Below, one piece after another: positions 43,028 to 50,916 of a stretch of DNA of 64,000 bases (its first letter is position 1; every line of letters starts with the position of its first letter). Below the pieces are notes generated by a model that was not told where the DNA came from, did no database searches, and was given only the letters and a program-made list of their open reading frames with translations. Both the position numbers and the translations under genes were made by a program. Origin of the DNA: an uncultured Prevotellaceae bacterium (GTDB lineage: Bacteria; Bacteroidota; Bacteroidia; Bacteroidales; Bacteroidaceae); contig CADAAR010000003.1 in NCBI GenBank assembly GCA_902785945.1, positions 1 through 64,000 on the forward strand. The letters run 5' to 3'.

Positions 43028-43759
43028 TTATGTGTATAAACCTCCGTTAATATTAATTACTTCTCCTGTTATATATGCTGCATCATCCGAAGCAAGGAAG
43101 GCAACTAACGCTGCTACTTCTTCAGGTTTGCCAAATCGACCAACAGGAATCAACTTCTTTAATTCTTCCTCTGGTAAATCCTTAGTCATGTCTGTTTCTA
43201 TGAATCCGGGGGCTATAGCATTTACAGTGATCTTTCGAGGTGCGACCTCTTGTGCCAATGCTTTTGTAGCACCTATTAATGCTGCTTTTGCTGCACTATA
43301 GTTGGTCTGACCAGGTAATCCTTTTACACCAGATAACGATGCGATGTTGATAATTCTACCTCCCCGTTTCCGAGGCATCATGTGCTTTAACAAACAGCGA
43401 GTAAGATAAAAGAAGCCATCAAGCGTTGTGTTAATGACCTGATGCCATTCTTCATCTGCCATCATAAACATGACATTGTCTCGTCTGATTCCAGCATTAT
43501 TCACTAAAATAGAAATATAATCATCTGGATGAGATTCTTCCCAATTCAGAATTGCTTTTTCTACTTCTGACTTGTTTGAGACATCGAAAGGTAACAATTC
43601 TGCCTTGCCTCCCAATTCCTCAATAAGAGATTTTGTTTCTCCTGCAGCAGAATAATTACTATTATAATTAATCAATATAGGCATATTCATAGAGACCAAT
43701 CTTAAACAGATTGCTCTTCCTATGCCCCTTGAAGCACCTGTAACAAGAATATATTTCAT
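43028..43759 (-). CDS. FabG-like 3-oxoacyl-ACP reductase
   Basis: A 243-residue SDR, first gene of the biosynthetic operon. It carries the cofactor motif TGASRGIGRAI, NNAG (about 89-92), the catalytic Ser in NIASLSGVKG and YSAAKAAL, and ends in INGGLYT, all typical of FabG. It would reduce each 3-oxo group before dehydration to the conjugated double bond. The frame starts with ATG about 28 nt after the predicted transcription start. Confidence 0.9.
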   Translation of the reverse strand: MKYILVTGASRGIGRAICLRLVSMNMPILINYNSNYSAAGETKSLIEELGGKAELLPFDVSNKSEVEKAILNWEESHPDDYISILVNNAGIRRDNVMFMMADEEWHQVINTTLDGFFYLTRCLLKHMMPRKRGGRIINIASLSGVKGLPGQTNYSAAKAALIGATKALAQEVAPRKITVNAIAPGFIETDMTKDLPEEELKKLIPVGRFGKPEEVAALVAFLASDDAAYITGEVININGGLYT

Positions 43760-43793
43760 ATAAGAATAGTCTGTTGCCTATTAGAAATTGGCA

Positions 43794-43823
43794 CAAAGGT
43801 ACTATTTTTTATTGAAATAGAAA
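43794..43823 (-). promoter_or_regulatory. Promoter of the 23-gene polyene operon
   Basis: TACCTTTG reads on the minus strand at 43801-43794, with TTTC at 43823-43820 in the -33 place (18 bp apart). It is the only good promoter upstream of the run of genes from 43759 to 22188, and most genes in that run overlap or lie within about 20 bp of each other. Confidence 0.55.
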
Positions 43824-43986
43824 TAATAGAGCCTCAAAAAATAGTATATTTATGTGTATTTTGCTTTTTTTAGCGATAAAATAAATATATTTTATCCTGT
43901 AAAGTAAACATAATGTCATTTATTGTCTATTATCAGAACTATCAATAATGGTTATCTGAGCCAATTATAAAAAAAAGTCTATATTA

Positions 43987-44018
43987 TTTGTGAGTTTCAT
44001 CTTTTTTTCTTAATTTTG
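43987..44018 (+). promoter_or_regulatory. Promoter of the 44068 barrel gene
   Basis: TTTG at 43987-43990 and TAATTTTG at 44011-44018 are separated by 20 bp, giving a leader of about 45 nt. Confidence 0.75.
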
Positions 44019-44067
44019 CAGCCGTATATAAACCAACTTTTATTATTTACATTTAAAGTATTAAGTT

Positions 44068-44547
44068 ATGAAGAAAGTTTTTATGATTGCAGTTCTGATG
44101 CTGATGAGCATCGGTGTGTATGCCCAGGCTGGTAAGATGGGATTTGGTGCAAACCTGAACTATGGTACTGACGATAATTACAGCCAATTGGGTGTCGGCG
44201 CAAAGCTCAAGTATGAGTTTATCGACAACCTCCGTGGTGAAGCTAGTGGTAAGTACTTCTTTAAGAAGGACGAGATCTCATATTGGAATGCCAACCTCAA
44301 CATCAACTATCTTTTCCACATTGGCGACAAGTTCACGGTTTATCCAATCGGCGGTATTGGTATTCTTGGATTCAAAGTATTAGACTATTCTGATTCAGCC
44401 CTTGCATTTAATTTTGGTCCTGGTTGTGAATATTACATTACCGACAAGCTGAAACTCGAAGCTGAAGCTGTTTATCAGACGGGTAAGAAAGATGGAGTGA
44501 CCTGGGATTGGTATATTTTCTCAGCAGGTATTGTGATTGACTTCTAA
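44068..44547 (+). CDS. Small outer-membrane beta-barrel protein
   Basis: A 159-residue secreted protein with a signal peptide ending GVYAQ and eight or so amphipathic strands, ending with VIDF, the aromatic end usual for barrel insertion. It resembles the 8-stranded OmpW/OmpX-like proteins. Its function is unknown. It has its own promoter and terminator and diverges from the polyene operon. Confidence 0.8.
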   Translation: MKKVFMIAVLMLMSIGVYAQAGKMGFGANLNYGTDDNYSQLGVGAKLKYEFIDNLRGEASGKYFFKKDEISYWNANLNINYLFHIGDKFTVYPIGGIGILGFKVLDYSDSALAFNFGPGCEYYITDKLKLEAEAVYQTGKKDGVTWDWYIFSAGIVIDF

Positions 44548-44568
44548 AATTAATTTAATCAATAATAA

Positions 44569-44598
44569 ATGGGTGGTATCAACCACCCATTTTTTTTT
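44569..44598 (+). terminator. Terminator after the 44068 barrel gene
   Basis: ATGGGTGGT at 44569-44577 pairs with ACCACCCAT at 44582-44590 around ATCA, followed by a run of T to 44598. Confidence 0.85.
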
Positions 44599-44620
44599 AC
44601 ATTTGCAAAAAACTTTTCTT

Positions 44621-45595
44621 CTATTTATCAATAAGGGCGCGCTGTAGTTCGGGTAGCTGCTGTTTGGCAGCTACGACACCCGCCTGAATCATTCGGGCTG
44701 CATTCTTGTTGCCGAAACTCGAGGCATCAGCATCAGGAAGGTTCGGATGAATGTAAATATCAGCTTTTTTGCGATTTTCAAGGTATTTCTCAATATCGGG
44801 TCGATTGGTAACCCATTCGAGAATGCCTCCAAAACCAAGCAGGTCGGCTAGTGAGGAAAGCATACTCAAGTCAGTCTGCTTGCGAGGTTTCTGTTCATTC
44901 TGTTGAAGGTCGATGGCTATTACGATGTCAGCCCCCATCTTACGACAGACATCGACTGGGAGATTATTAAGCATACCACCATCGACAAGCAGTCTGTCGT
45001 CGAGCTTGACGGGCTTGAAAATGCCTGGGATGGACATCGAGGCACGCATGGCCTTGCTGACAGAACCTTTAAAGATTACTACTTCCTGAGCAGCCCTGAT
45101 GTCGGCAGTTACACAGCTAAACGGAATCTGCAAACTCTCAAAATTCTTACAACCCTTGACAGACAACATCGAGTCGAGCATTTGTTCAACACTTTCGCCT
45201 TTCATAACACCAAAAATATTGCTATTACGGTCCATCACAGGGAAACCAAAGATGTAGGTCACGCCATTGATCGTCTGGTAGGGCTCATTGCTGAGCGAAG
45301 CCTTACGATCAGTCAGCAATGAAAGCCACTCTTGTGTCTGAAACATCGTTTCTAGTTCTTTCGCTGTATAACCAGCAGCATACAGACCTCCAACGATAGA
45401 ACCGATAGACGTGCCAGCGATATAATCCACCTGAACACCAGCTTCTTCAAGAACTTTCAACACTCCTACTTCTGCAGCTCCCTTGGCACCACCTCCTCCA
45501 AAGACCAGTCCTATTTTAGGGCGCACAGCCATAGCCTCGCATACGATAAATAGGGCTATAAGTATTGTAAACAGACGATTTCTTTCACTTACCAT
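44621..45595 (-). CDS. Patatin-like phospholipase (RssA/YchK type)
   Basis: A 324-residue hydrolase with a hydrophobic N-terminal segment (LFTILIALFIVCEAMA) that looks like a signal peptide or anchor. The oxyanion loop GGGGAKGAAEVG, the nucleophile in GTSIGSIVGG and the catalytic Asp in LLVDGGML form a complete patatin dyad. It should cleave lipid acyl esters at the membrane. It stands between two barrel genes, with a promoter of its own. Confidence 0.87.
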   Translation of the reverse strand: MVSERNRLFTILIALFIVCEAMAVRPKIGLVFGGGGAKGAAEVGVLKVLEEAGVQVDYIAGTSIGSIVGGLYAAGYTAKELETMFQTQEWLSLLTDRKASLSNEPYQTINGVTYIFGFPVMDRNSNIFGVMKGESVEQMLDSMLSVKGCKNFESLQIPFSCVTADIRAAQEVVIFKGSVSKAMRASMSIPGIFKPVKLDDRLLVDGGMLNNLPVDVCRKMGADIVIAIDLQQNEQKPRKQTDLSMLSSLADLLGFGGILEWVTNRPDIEKYLENRKKADIYIHPNLPDADASSFGNKNAARMIQAGVVAAKQQLPELQRALIDK

Positions 45596-45632
45596 GATAT
45601 TTCTATAATTACATCAACTTGTTATTTCTGTA

Positions 45633-45640
45633 CAAAAGTA
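45633..45640 (-). promoter_or_regulatory. -7 element of the patatin gene
   Basis: TACTTTTG reads on the minus strand from 45640 to 45633, about 38 bp upstream of the ATG. A clear -33 TTTG is not present. Confidence 0.5.
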
Positions 45641-45702
45641 GCGTTTTTTCTTGTTATAAAACATGAACTAGCACGTTTTTTTCCTTTTTTTTGCATTTTT
45701 TC

Positions 45703-45733
45703 TTGGAACTTATTGAAAAAAACACTATCTTTG
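45703..45733 (+). promoter_or_regulatory. Promoter of PorT-like paralog B
   Basis: TTGG at 45703-45706 and TATCTTTG at 45726-45733 are spaced by 19 bp. The leader to the ATG at 45768 is about 28 nt. Confidence 0.6.
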
Positions 45734-45767
45734 CCCCGATTTATTTATAAACAAAATTATTTTGAGT

Positions 45768-46367
45768 ATGAAAAAATTAATGATGATTGCTGCCCTGATG
45801 GTAGCTACTTTGAGTGCTAACGCACAGCAGATGTATATTAAGCCAATGGTGGGTGGTACACTGTCCACTCTGACCGGCGATACAGATGGCGCTAAGATGA
45901 AGATCGGCCTCGTTGGAGGTGCCGAGTTCGGCTATAACATCAACGACATGTTTGCCGTTACTGCCGGTGCTTTGGTATCCATGCAGGGCGCAAAGAGCGA
46001 TGACACCCCGTTAATCAAGGATGTGTCTACAACCCTGACCTATTTGAACATCCCTGTTCTCGCCAATGTCTATGTGGCACCTGGTTTGGCCATCAAGGCA
46101 GGTCTTCAGCCCGGATTCCTGCTCTCACAAAAGGCAAAGGGTGATATGCTAATTGGAAACAACTCTTGGGAGGAGTTTGAGAAAACAGGCACCGATGGCT
46201 TGAAGAAGTTCGACCTCTCCATTCCTCTGGGTCTGTCTTACGAGATCAGCGACTTCGTGATCGACGCCCGCTACAATCTGGGTCTGACAAATATCAACGA
46301 CGGAAATGATGAAAAAGTCAAGAATGGTGTGATCATGCTGACCGTTGGCTACAAGATCCCATTCTAA
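45768..46367 (+). CDS. PorT-family outer-membrane beta-barrel protein (paralog B)
   Basis: A 199-residue secreted barrel protein with signal peptide MKKLMMIAALMVATL followed by SANAQ. It shares the signal-peptide DNA, a conserved IKPMxGGTL start of the mature protein and the C-terminal GYKIPF pattern with paralog A at 21487. I start it at the ATG at 45768, not the TTG two codons before. The two copies have the same orientation and bracket the polyene cluster. Confidence 0.85.
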   Translation: MKKLMMIAALMVATLSANAQQMYIKPMVGGTLSTLTGDTDGAKMKIGLVGGAEFGYNINDMFAVTAGALVSMQGAKSDDTPLIKDVSTTLTYLNIPVLANVYVAPGLAIKAGLQPGFLLSQKAKGDMLIGNNSWEEFEKTGTDGLKKFDLSIPLGLSYEISDFVIDARYNLGLTNINDGNDEKVKNGVIMLTVGYKIPF

Positions 46368-46391
46368 AAAAGAAAGAGATACGATAAAAAG

Positions 46392-46427
46392 ATCCCCGTC
46401 AGAGAAGTTTCTGAGGGGGATTTTTTT
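46392..46427 (+). terminator. Terminator after PorT-like paralog B
   Basis: ATCCCC and TCAGA at 46392-46403 pair with TCTGA and GGGGAT at 46410-46421 around a 6-nt loop, followed by seven T. Confidence 0.85.
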
Positions 46428-46444
46428 GTGGATCGCTGTGGGTG

Positions 46445-46915
46445 TTAAAACAAAGGAGCGATGAGGGCACAGATGGTTTCGAGGTATTGACGATCGACGT
46501 CGTCGAATGTGGCGAGGTCGCAGCTGTCGATGTCGAGGACGGCAACCACCTCATCAGCTTTCGAAAACACAGGCACCACGATCTCTGAGCGCGAGAGGCT
46601 GCTACAGGCGATGTGACCCGGGAACTGCTCCACATCGGGCACGACGATGGTCTGGCGACGCTCCCAGGCGGTGCCACAGACACCTCGTCCGAAGGGGATG
46701 TGCATGCAGGCAACGGGCCCCTGGAAGGGACCGAGCACCAGTTCCTTGTCGTCGGAGCCTGTCTTAGGCATCACACGGTAGAAGCCTGTCCACCAGAAGC
46801 CCATGGCCTCGTGGATGGCAGCAGCGACGTTTGCCATCACTGCTACCACATCACGCTCGCCCTCAATCAGAGCCTTGATCTGCTCTACGAGCAACTGATA
46901 TTTCTCATTCTTCAT
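46445..46915 (-). CDS. Free methionine-(R)-sulfoxide reductase (GAF domain)
   Basis: A 156-residue GAF-domain enzyme that repairs free Met-R-sulfoxide. The fRMsr cysteines are in GPVACMHIPFGRGVCG and the HIACSSLSRSEIVVP motif is intact, as is the WWTGFYR substrate region. Length is that of the family. Its ATG overlaps the TAA of the upstream M3 peptidase gene by one base, indicating coupling. Confidence 0.9.
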   Translation of the reverse strand: MKNEKYQLLVEQIKALIEGERDVVAVMANVAAAIHEAMGFWWTGFYRVMPKTGSDDKELVLGPFQGPVACMHIPFGRGVCGTAWERRQTIVVPDVEQFPGHIACSSLSRSEIVVPVFSKADEVVAVLDIDSCDLATFDDVDRQYLETICALIAPLF

Positions 46916-49044
46916 TATAGTCCTCTGGCTTTAAGCAGGCTGGAGGCATCGGGCTGGGTCATGCCGGTGAAGTCGGTGAACATCTGCATGAGGTCGCCCG
47001 TGTTACCACGACTCAGCACCTTATCGCGGAAGTCCTGACCCGTAGCAGGCTCGAGAGCACCACGCTTGGCGAAGACGTCGGCGATATTGACCGCCAGCAC
47101 CTCCGTCCAGAGATAGCTGTAGTAGCCGGCAGCATAGCCCCCACCCCACACGTGGTTGAAGTAGCTGGTGTGATAGCGTGGCGGAATCGGAATAAAGGGA
47201 TTCAGAAGTCCCACCTTACGCAACGACTCTGTCTCGAACTCCATAGCCTTATCGGCTGTGGGAATATCCTTCGAGGCGAGCATGTGCCAAGCCAGGTCGA
47301 CACAGGTGGCAGCGAGGTTCTCACCCAGGGCGTAGCACGGCTGGAAGTTGATGCTCTTGAGCATGCGCTCCTTCAGGTCGGCAGGCATGGGCTCACCGGT
47401 CTCGTAATGACGGGCATAGTGATCGAAGATCTCGGGGATGGCCGCAAACGACTCATTGAACTGCGAGGGCATCTCGACGAAGTCGCGGGCGACGCTGGTG
47501 CCGCTCAGACGGTAGTACTGACAGTTGGAGAGAATGCCGTGCAGGGCGTGACCGAACTCATGGAACATGGTGGTGACCTCGTCCCAGGTGATCAGCGAGG
47601 GTTTGCCCTCGGGAGCCTTCGCGTTGTTGCATACATTAAAGATAATCGGCATCGTGCCGCGCTGGCGGCTCTGCTTCTGGAAACCGTCCATCCACGCACC
47701 ACCGCGCTTAGAGGGACGACGGTAGTAGTCGCAACAGAAGAGGGCAATGGGCTTGCCGTCCTTGTCGATAACCTCGAAGGCCTTCATGTCGGGATGATAG
47801 AGGGGGATGTCGTCGCGCTGCTTGAAGGTGAGGCCGTAGACACGGTTGGCGGCATAGAAGACACCATTGAGCAGCACGCTGTCGACATTGAAATAGGGCT
47901 TCACCTCGTCGTCGCTCACGTTGAGCAGCTCCTTCTTCATCTTGGCGGAATAGTAGAAATAGTCGTAGGCCTGCAACCTGAATTCGGGTCCCTCAGTCTT
48001 GCGGGCAAAGTCCTCAATGGCCTTGGTCTCGGCATCAGCCTTGGGCACATAGGCCTTAATCAGGTTCATCAGGAAAGCACGGACATTCACCGGGGTCTTG
48101 GCCATCGTATTCTCCAATGAATAGGCGGCGTAGTTAGGATAACCCATGATCTCGGCCTTCTCGGCACGCAACTTGGCCATCTCGCAGACGATGTCGAACG
48201 TGTTGTACTTGCCTGTGCCGTCAGCACGATGCACGGAGGCCTCGAACACCTTCTTGCGCAGTTCGCGGTTGTCGAGACTGGCGAGGGGCGCCTGCTGGGT
48301 GGTGTTGACGATGACGATGGCGTAAGGGGCCTTACCGCCACGACTCTCAGCATCTTTCGCACACTGGGCGATGTCGGCCTCGCTCATGCCTGCGAGGTCT
48401 TCCTTCTTGTCGACCCAGACGACGGCATCGTTAGTGGCATCGGGGAGCACCTCGCCCCACTTGGTCTGCAACTCGGAGATGCGCAGGTTGATCTCCTTCA
48501 TGCGGGCCATCTTGTCGTCGGGCAGAAGGGCACCCTTGCGCACAAACTCCTTGTAGGTCTCTTCGAGCAGTTTCTTGTCCTCGCCCTGAAGCGACTCGTA
48601 CTGGGCATCGTAGACTTTCTTGATGCGCTCGAAGAGGGGCTTGTTGAAGGAGATCTCGTTCTCGAGGTCGGTGAGCATAGGCTGCACCTTCTTCTCGATC
48701 TCTGCGAGGGCTGGTGTCTTGTCGGCCTCGACGAGTGCGAAGAACACGCGGCTCACGCGGTCGAGCAGCTGTCCGCTCTCCTCATAGGCGAGGATGGTGT
48801 TCTCGAAGGTGGCGGAGTCGGGATTGTCAACAATCTGCTGGATCTCGTCGCGCGTCTGCTGGATGGCCGTCTCGAAGGCGGGCATGTAGTCGGTGCTGTC
48901 GATCTTGCTGAAGTCGGGGGCGCCGAAGGGTAATGTACTCTCCACCAGGAGCGGGTTCTCACGCTGTGCCTGCTGACAGGCACTGAACTGCATCGTCAAT
49001 GCGGATGCGATTCCTAAACTCATAATCGTCTTTGATAACTTCAT
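46915..49044 (-). CDS. M3-family peptidase, dipeptidyl carboxypeptidase-like lipoprotein
   Basis: A 709-residue zinc peptidase related to Dcp and oligopeptidase A. The zinc site is TMFHEFGHALHG (about residue 495), followed by a distal Glu in the helical fold. The N-terminus has a lipobox (LTMQFSAC) so it should be an envelope lipoprotein. It would digest small peptides in the periplasm. The ATG at 49044 is used in place of a TTG three codons upstream. Confidence 0.9.
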   Translation of the reverse strand: MKLSKTIMSLGIASALTMQFSACQQAQRENPLLVESTLPFGAPDFSKIDSTDYMPAFETAIQQTRDEIQQIVDNPDSATFENTILAYEESGQLLDRVSRVFFALVEADKTPALAEIEKKVQPMLTDLENEISFNKPLFERIKKVYDAQYESLQGEDKKLLEETYKEFVRKGALLPDDKMARMKEINLRISELQTKWGEVLPDATNDAVVWVDKKEDLAGMSEADIAQCAKDAESRGGKAPYAIVIVNTTQQAPLASLDNRELRKKVFEASVHRADGTGKYNTFDIVCEMAKLRAEKAEIMGYPNYAAYSLENTMAKTPVNVRAFLMNLIKAYVPKADAETKAIEDFARKTEGPEFRLQAYDYFYYSAKMKKELLNVSDDEVKPYFNVDSVLLNGVFYAANRVYGLTFKQRDDIPLYHPDMKAFEVIDKDGKPIALFCCDYYRRPSKRGGAWMDGFQKQSRQRGTMPIIFNVCNNAKAPEGKPSLITWDEVTTMFHEFGHALHGILSNCQYYRLSGTSVARDFVEMPSQFNESFAAIPEIFDHYARHYETGEPMPADLKERMLKSINFQPCYALGENLAATCVDLAWHMLASKDIPTADKAMEFETESLRKVGLLNPFIPIPPRYHTSYFNHVWGGGYAAGYYSYLWTEVLAVNIADVFAKRGALEPATGQDFRDKVLSRGNTGDLMQMFTDFTGMTQPDASSLLKARGL

Positions 49045-49074
49045 AATTCTCAAATTCTATAATTCTTGATACAA

Positions 49075-50481
49075 TCACTCATCGGGGAGGAACAGAGGAT
49101 CTTCGGGCATGACCATAATGGGCTTGGTGTCGAAGGCCTTGAGAAGATTCTCGGGCACATATTTCTTATTCACCACGAGACGGAACATATACTCACGGAA
49201 CCAGTCAGCAGTCATAATCAAATAGCCTTGCTGACCACTGTCTGTGCCCCAAGAGTTCTCGACCTTCCACTTCAGGGGCTTGCCCTGGGCGTCGAGGTCG
49301 ACAGCTGTGAGTGTCATAGCATGCGTAGAGCCGCTGTCGAAAGTAGAGATGCGCTGTGCCTTGTCCATTCCGAAGGTGGTTCCAAAGAGTGAACCATAGT
49401 CGAAGTTATCGAGCGACGCATAGCCACGTGGACGATCCAGCAGCTTGCCCACATCGTAAGAGCTGTAGAGCTTACGACCATCCTTGAGCGAGGCGATGGC
49501 GAGCTTCTCGATCTCGTCCATCGGCAGGTTGAGGTATTTCCAGTTGGTGCCGTCGTAGACATGACGGTCGTACTCCACCTCGTAGGTCTTGAAATACTCA
49601 CGACGCGGGTCGTTCATCACCATGATGAAAGTGCCGTTGATGGGTCCGCCCACCACCTCCTGATAGAACGACAGCGGGGTGTACTCCTTCGGTTGGCCGA
49701 GAGGACGGCCGTTCTTGTCCTTGAAGGCATAGGTGAACGTCTGCGTGGGGGCGCCCAGCGTCAGTTCGAGCATGCGGTAGATCTGTCCCAGCATCTCAGT
49801 CTTCGCCTTGGTGATATCAGCAGGCTTCTGCTTCTTGGCCACCATATCGCGCAACTGGAGACCGAACTCGCGCAGCTTCGACGAAATCAGACTGCGCGCC
49901 TTCGAGGTGTTCTCGCTGGTGTAGGTCTCAGGCTGCACATCAGCAGGCACAAGGCCATACTTCGGAGCGAGGTCGGCAATGCCACAGAAGGTACCGCCAT
50001 CGTTGATGGGATAATGGAAGAAGAACTGCACACGCTGGTTGTCGATGGGGTCCTTCGCCGTATCGATCACACCCTGCAGCATGAGGTTGGCCTTCTCCAG
50101 CTGATCATAGAAGAAGAGATAAGCCTGTGAGAACTCAATGCTCACGGAGTCGTGCTGCATGGTATAGTTAGAGCGCAACACATTGAGTCCGCTGAACATC
50201 CAACAGCGTCCTGACGACTTCTGATTGGTGATCGACTGCTTACGGGTTTCGATACTGAAGTTCTTGTCGATGGGCTTGGCAGCAGCCTGGTAGTTCTTGG
50301 CCAACACATCGATGCTCACGCCAGAGAGGGCGTTCGACAAGGCCTTGCCTGCCTGACAATGTTTCTGTTCCTTCTGGAACTGCTGGAGCATCTCCTTGGA
50401 AATGCCCCCACCCTTGGTCTGTGCGGAAACGGTCATCAGGCCACCTGCCAGACACAAGGTTAATACGAGATTCTTTTTCAT
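49075..50481 (-). CDS. C1B-family aminopeptidase (bleomycin hydrolase/PepC type)
   Basis: A 468-residue papain-like peptidase. The active Cys is in SSGRCWMFSG near residue 94, His in STHAMTLTAVD and Asn in VENSWG. A signal peptide (GGLMTVSAQ) indicates export, unlike the cytoplasmic PepC of Firmicutes, as is common in Bacteroidales. It probably acts with the M3 peptidase encoded 30 bp downstream in peptide degradation. Confidence 0.88.
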   Translation of the reverse strand: MKKNLVLTLCLAGGLMTVSAQTKGGGISKEMLQQFQKEQKHCQAGKALSNALSGVSIDVLAKNYQAAAKPIDKNFSIETRKQSITNQKSSGRCWMFSGLNVLRSNYTMQHDSVSIEFSQAYLFFYDQLEKANLMLQGVIDTAKDPIDNQRVQFFFHYPINDGGTFCGIADLAPKYGLVPADVQPETYTSENTSKARSLISSKLREFGLQLRDMVAKKQKPADITKAKTEMLGQIYRMLELTLGAPTQTFTYAFKDKNGRPLGQPKEYTPLSFYQEVVGGPINGTFIMVMNDPRREYFKTYEVEYDRHVYDGTNWKYLNLPMDEIEKLAIASLKDGRKLYSSYDVGKLLDRPRGYASLDNFDYGSLFGTTFGMDKAQRISTFDSGSTHAMTLTAVDLDAQGKPLKWKVENSWGTDSGQQGYLIMTADWFREYMFRLVVNKKYVPENLLKAFDTKPIMVMPEDPLFLPDE

Positions 50482-50514
50482 ACAAACTTATTTATTTATC
50501 ATTCAATATGGGCA

Positions 50515-50522
50515 CAAAGTTA
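50515..50522 (-). promoter_or_regulatory. -7 element of the C1B peptidase gene
   Basis: TAACTTTG reads on the minus strand from 50522 to 50515, about 34 bp upstream of the ATG at 50481. Confidence 0.5.
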
Positions 50523-50560
50523 CAAATAAAAATGCATATAATACCGATTTATATCGAAAA

Positions 50561-50593
50561 TCTTGCAGATGTGGCTTTTTTTGTGTACTTTTG
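50561..50593 (+). promoter_or_regulatory. Promoter of clpS-clpA, nearly leaderless
   Basis: TCTTG at 50561-50565 and TACTTTTG at 50586-50593 are 20 bp apart. With transcription starting 5-9 bases after the -7 element, the mRNA would begin at or within a few bases of the ATG at 50602. Confidence 0.6.
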
Positions 50594-50601
50594 TCGCCAG
50601 T

Positions 50602-50907
50602 ATGGCAAAAGAACAGTCAAGCGTAAAGGAACGACAGCGTGTGGACCTCGACGAGCCGCGACGCTACAAAGTGACCATCTACAACGACGACTTCACCACC
50701 ATGGAGTTTGTGGTGAAGGTGCTCAGGGTGGTGTTTTTCAAGAGCCAGGCCGATGCCGAGGCACTGATGCTACAGGTGCACCACTCCGACAAGGCTGTGG
50801 TGGGCATCTACTCGTACGACATTGCTGTGTCGAAAGTGAACAAGGCCACGCAGATGGCCCGCGACGAGGGCTTTCCCTTGCGACTGACTTACGAACCCGA
50901 AGAATAA
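50602..50907 (+). CDS. clpS: ClpS adaptor protein
   Basis: A 101-residue N-degron adaptor that docks on ClpA and delivers proteins with N-terminal Leu, Phe, Tyr or Trp. The conserved core YKVTIYNDDFTTMEFVVKVL and the YSYDIAVSKVNKATQMARDE segment are present. The ATG at 50602 is preferred to an upstream GTG/ATG frame because the promoter -7 element lies at 50586-50593. It precedes clpA by 9 bp. Confidence 0.9.
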   Translation: MAKEQSSVKERQRVDLDEPRRYKVTIYNDDFTTMEFVVKVLRVVFFKSQADAEALMLQVHHSDKAVVGIYSYDIAVSKVNKATQMARDEGFPLRLTYEPEE

Positions 50908-50916
50908 CGATAAGAT

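Larger units (their letters stand above)
43760..44067. other. AT-rich divergent promoter region between the polyene operon and a barrel gene
   Basis: This 308-bp gap has no gene. It holds the polyene-operon promoter on its left, the promoter of the 44068 gene on its right, and AT-rich sequence with T tracts between. I see no clear operator repeats. Confidence 0.6.

Noticed and set aside
22188-43759. Annotation of the cluster as a true flexirubin (dialkylresorcinol ester) cluster
   Set aside because: No DarA/DarB-type condensing enzymes and no aromatic ammonia-lyase are present, so only the aryl-polyene-like part can be claimed.
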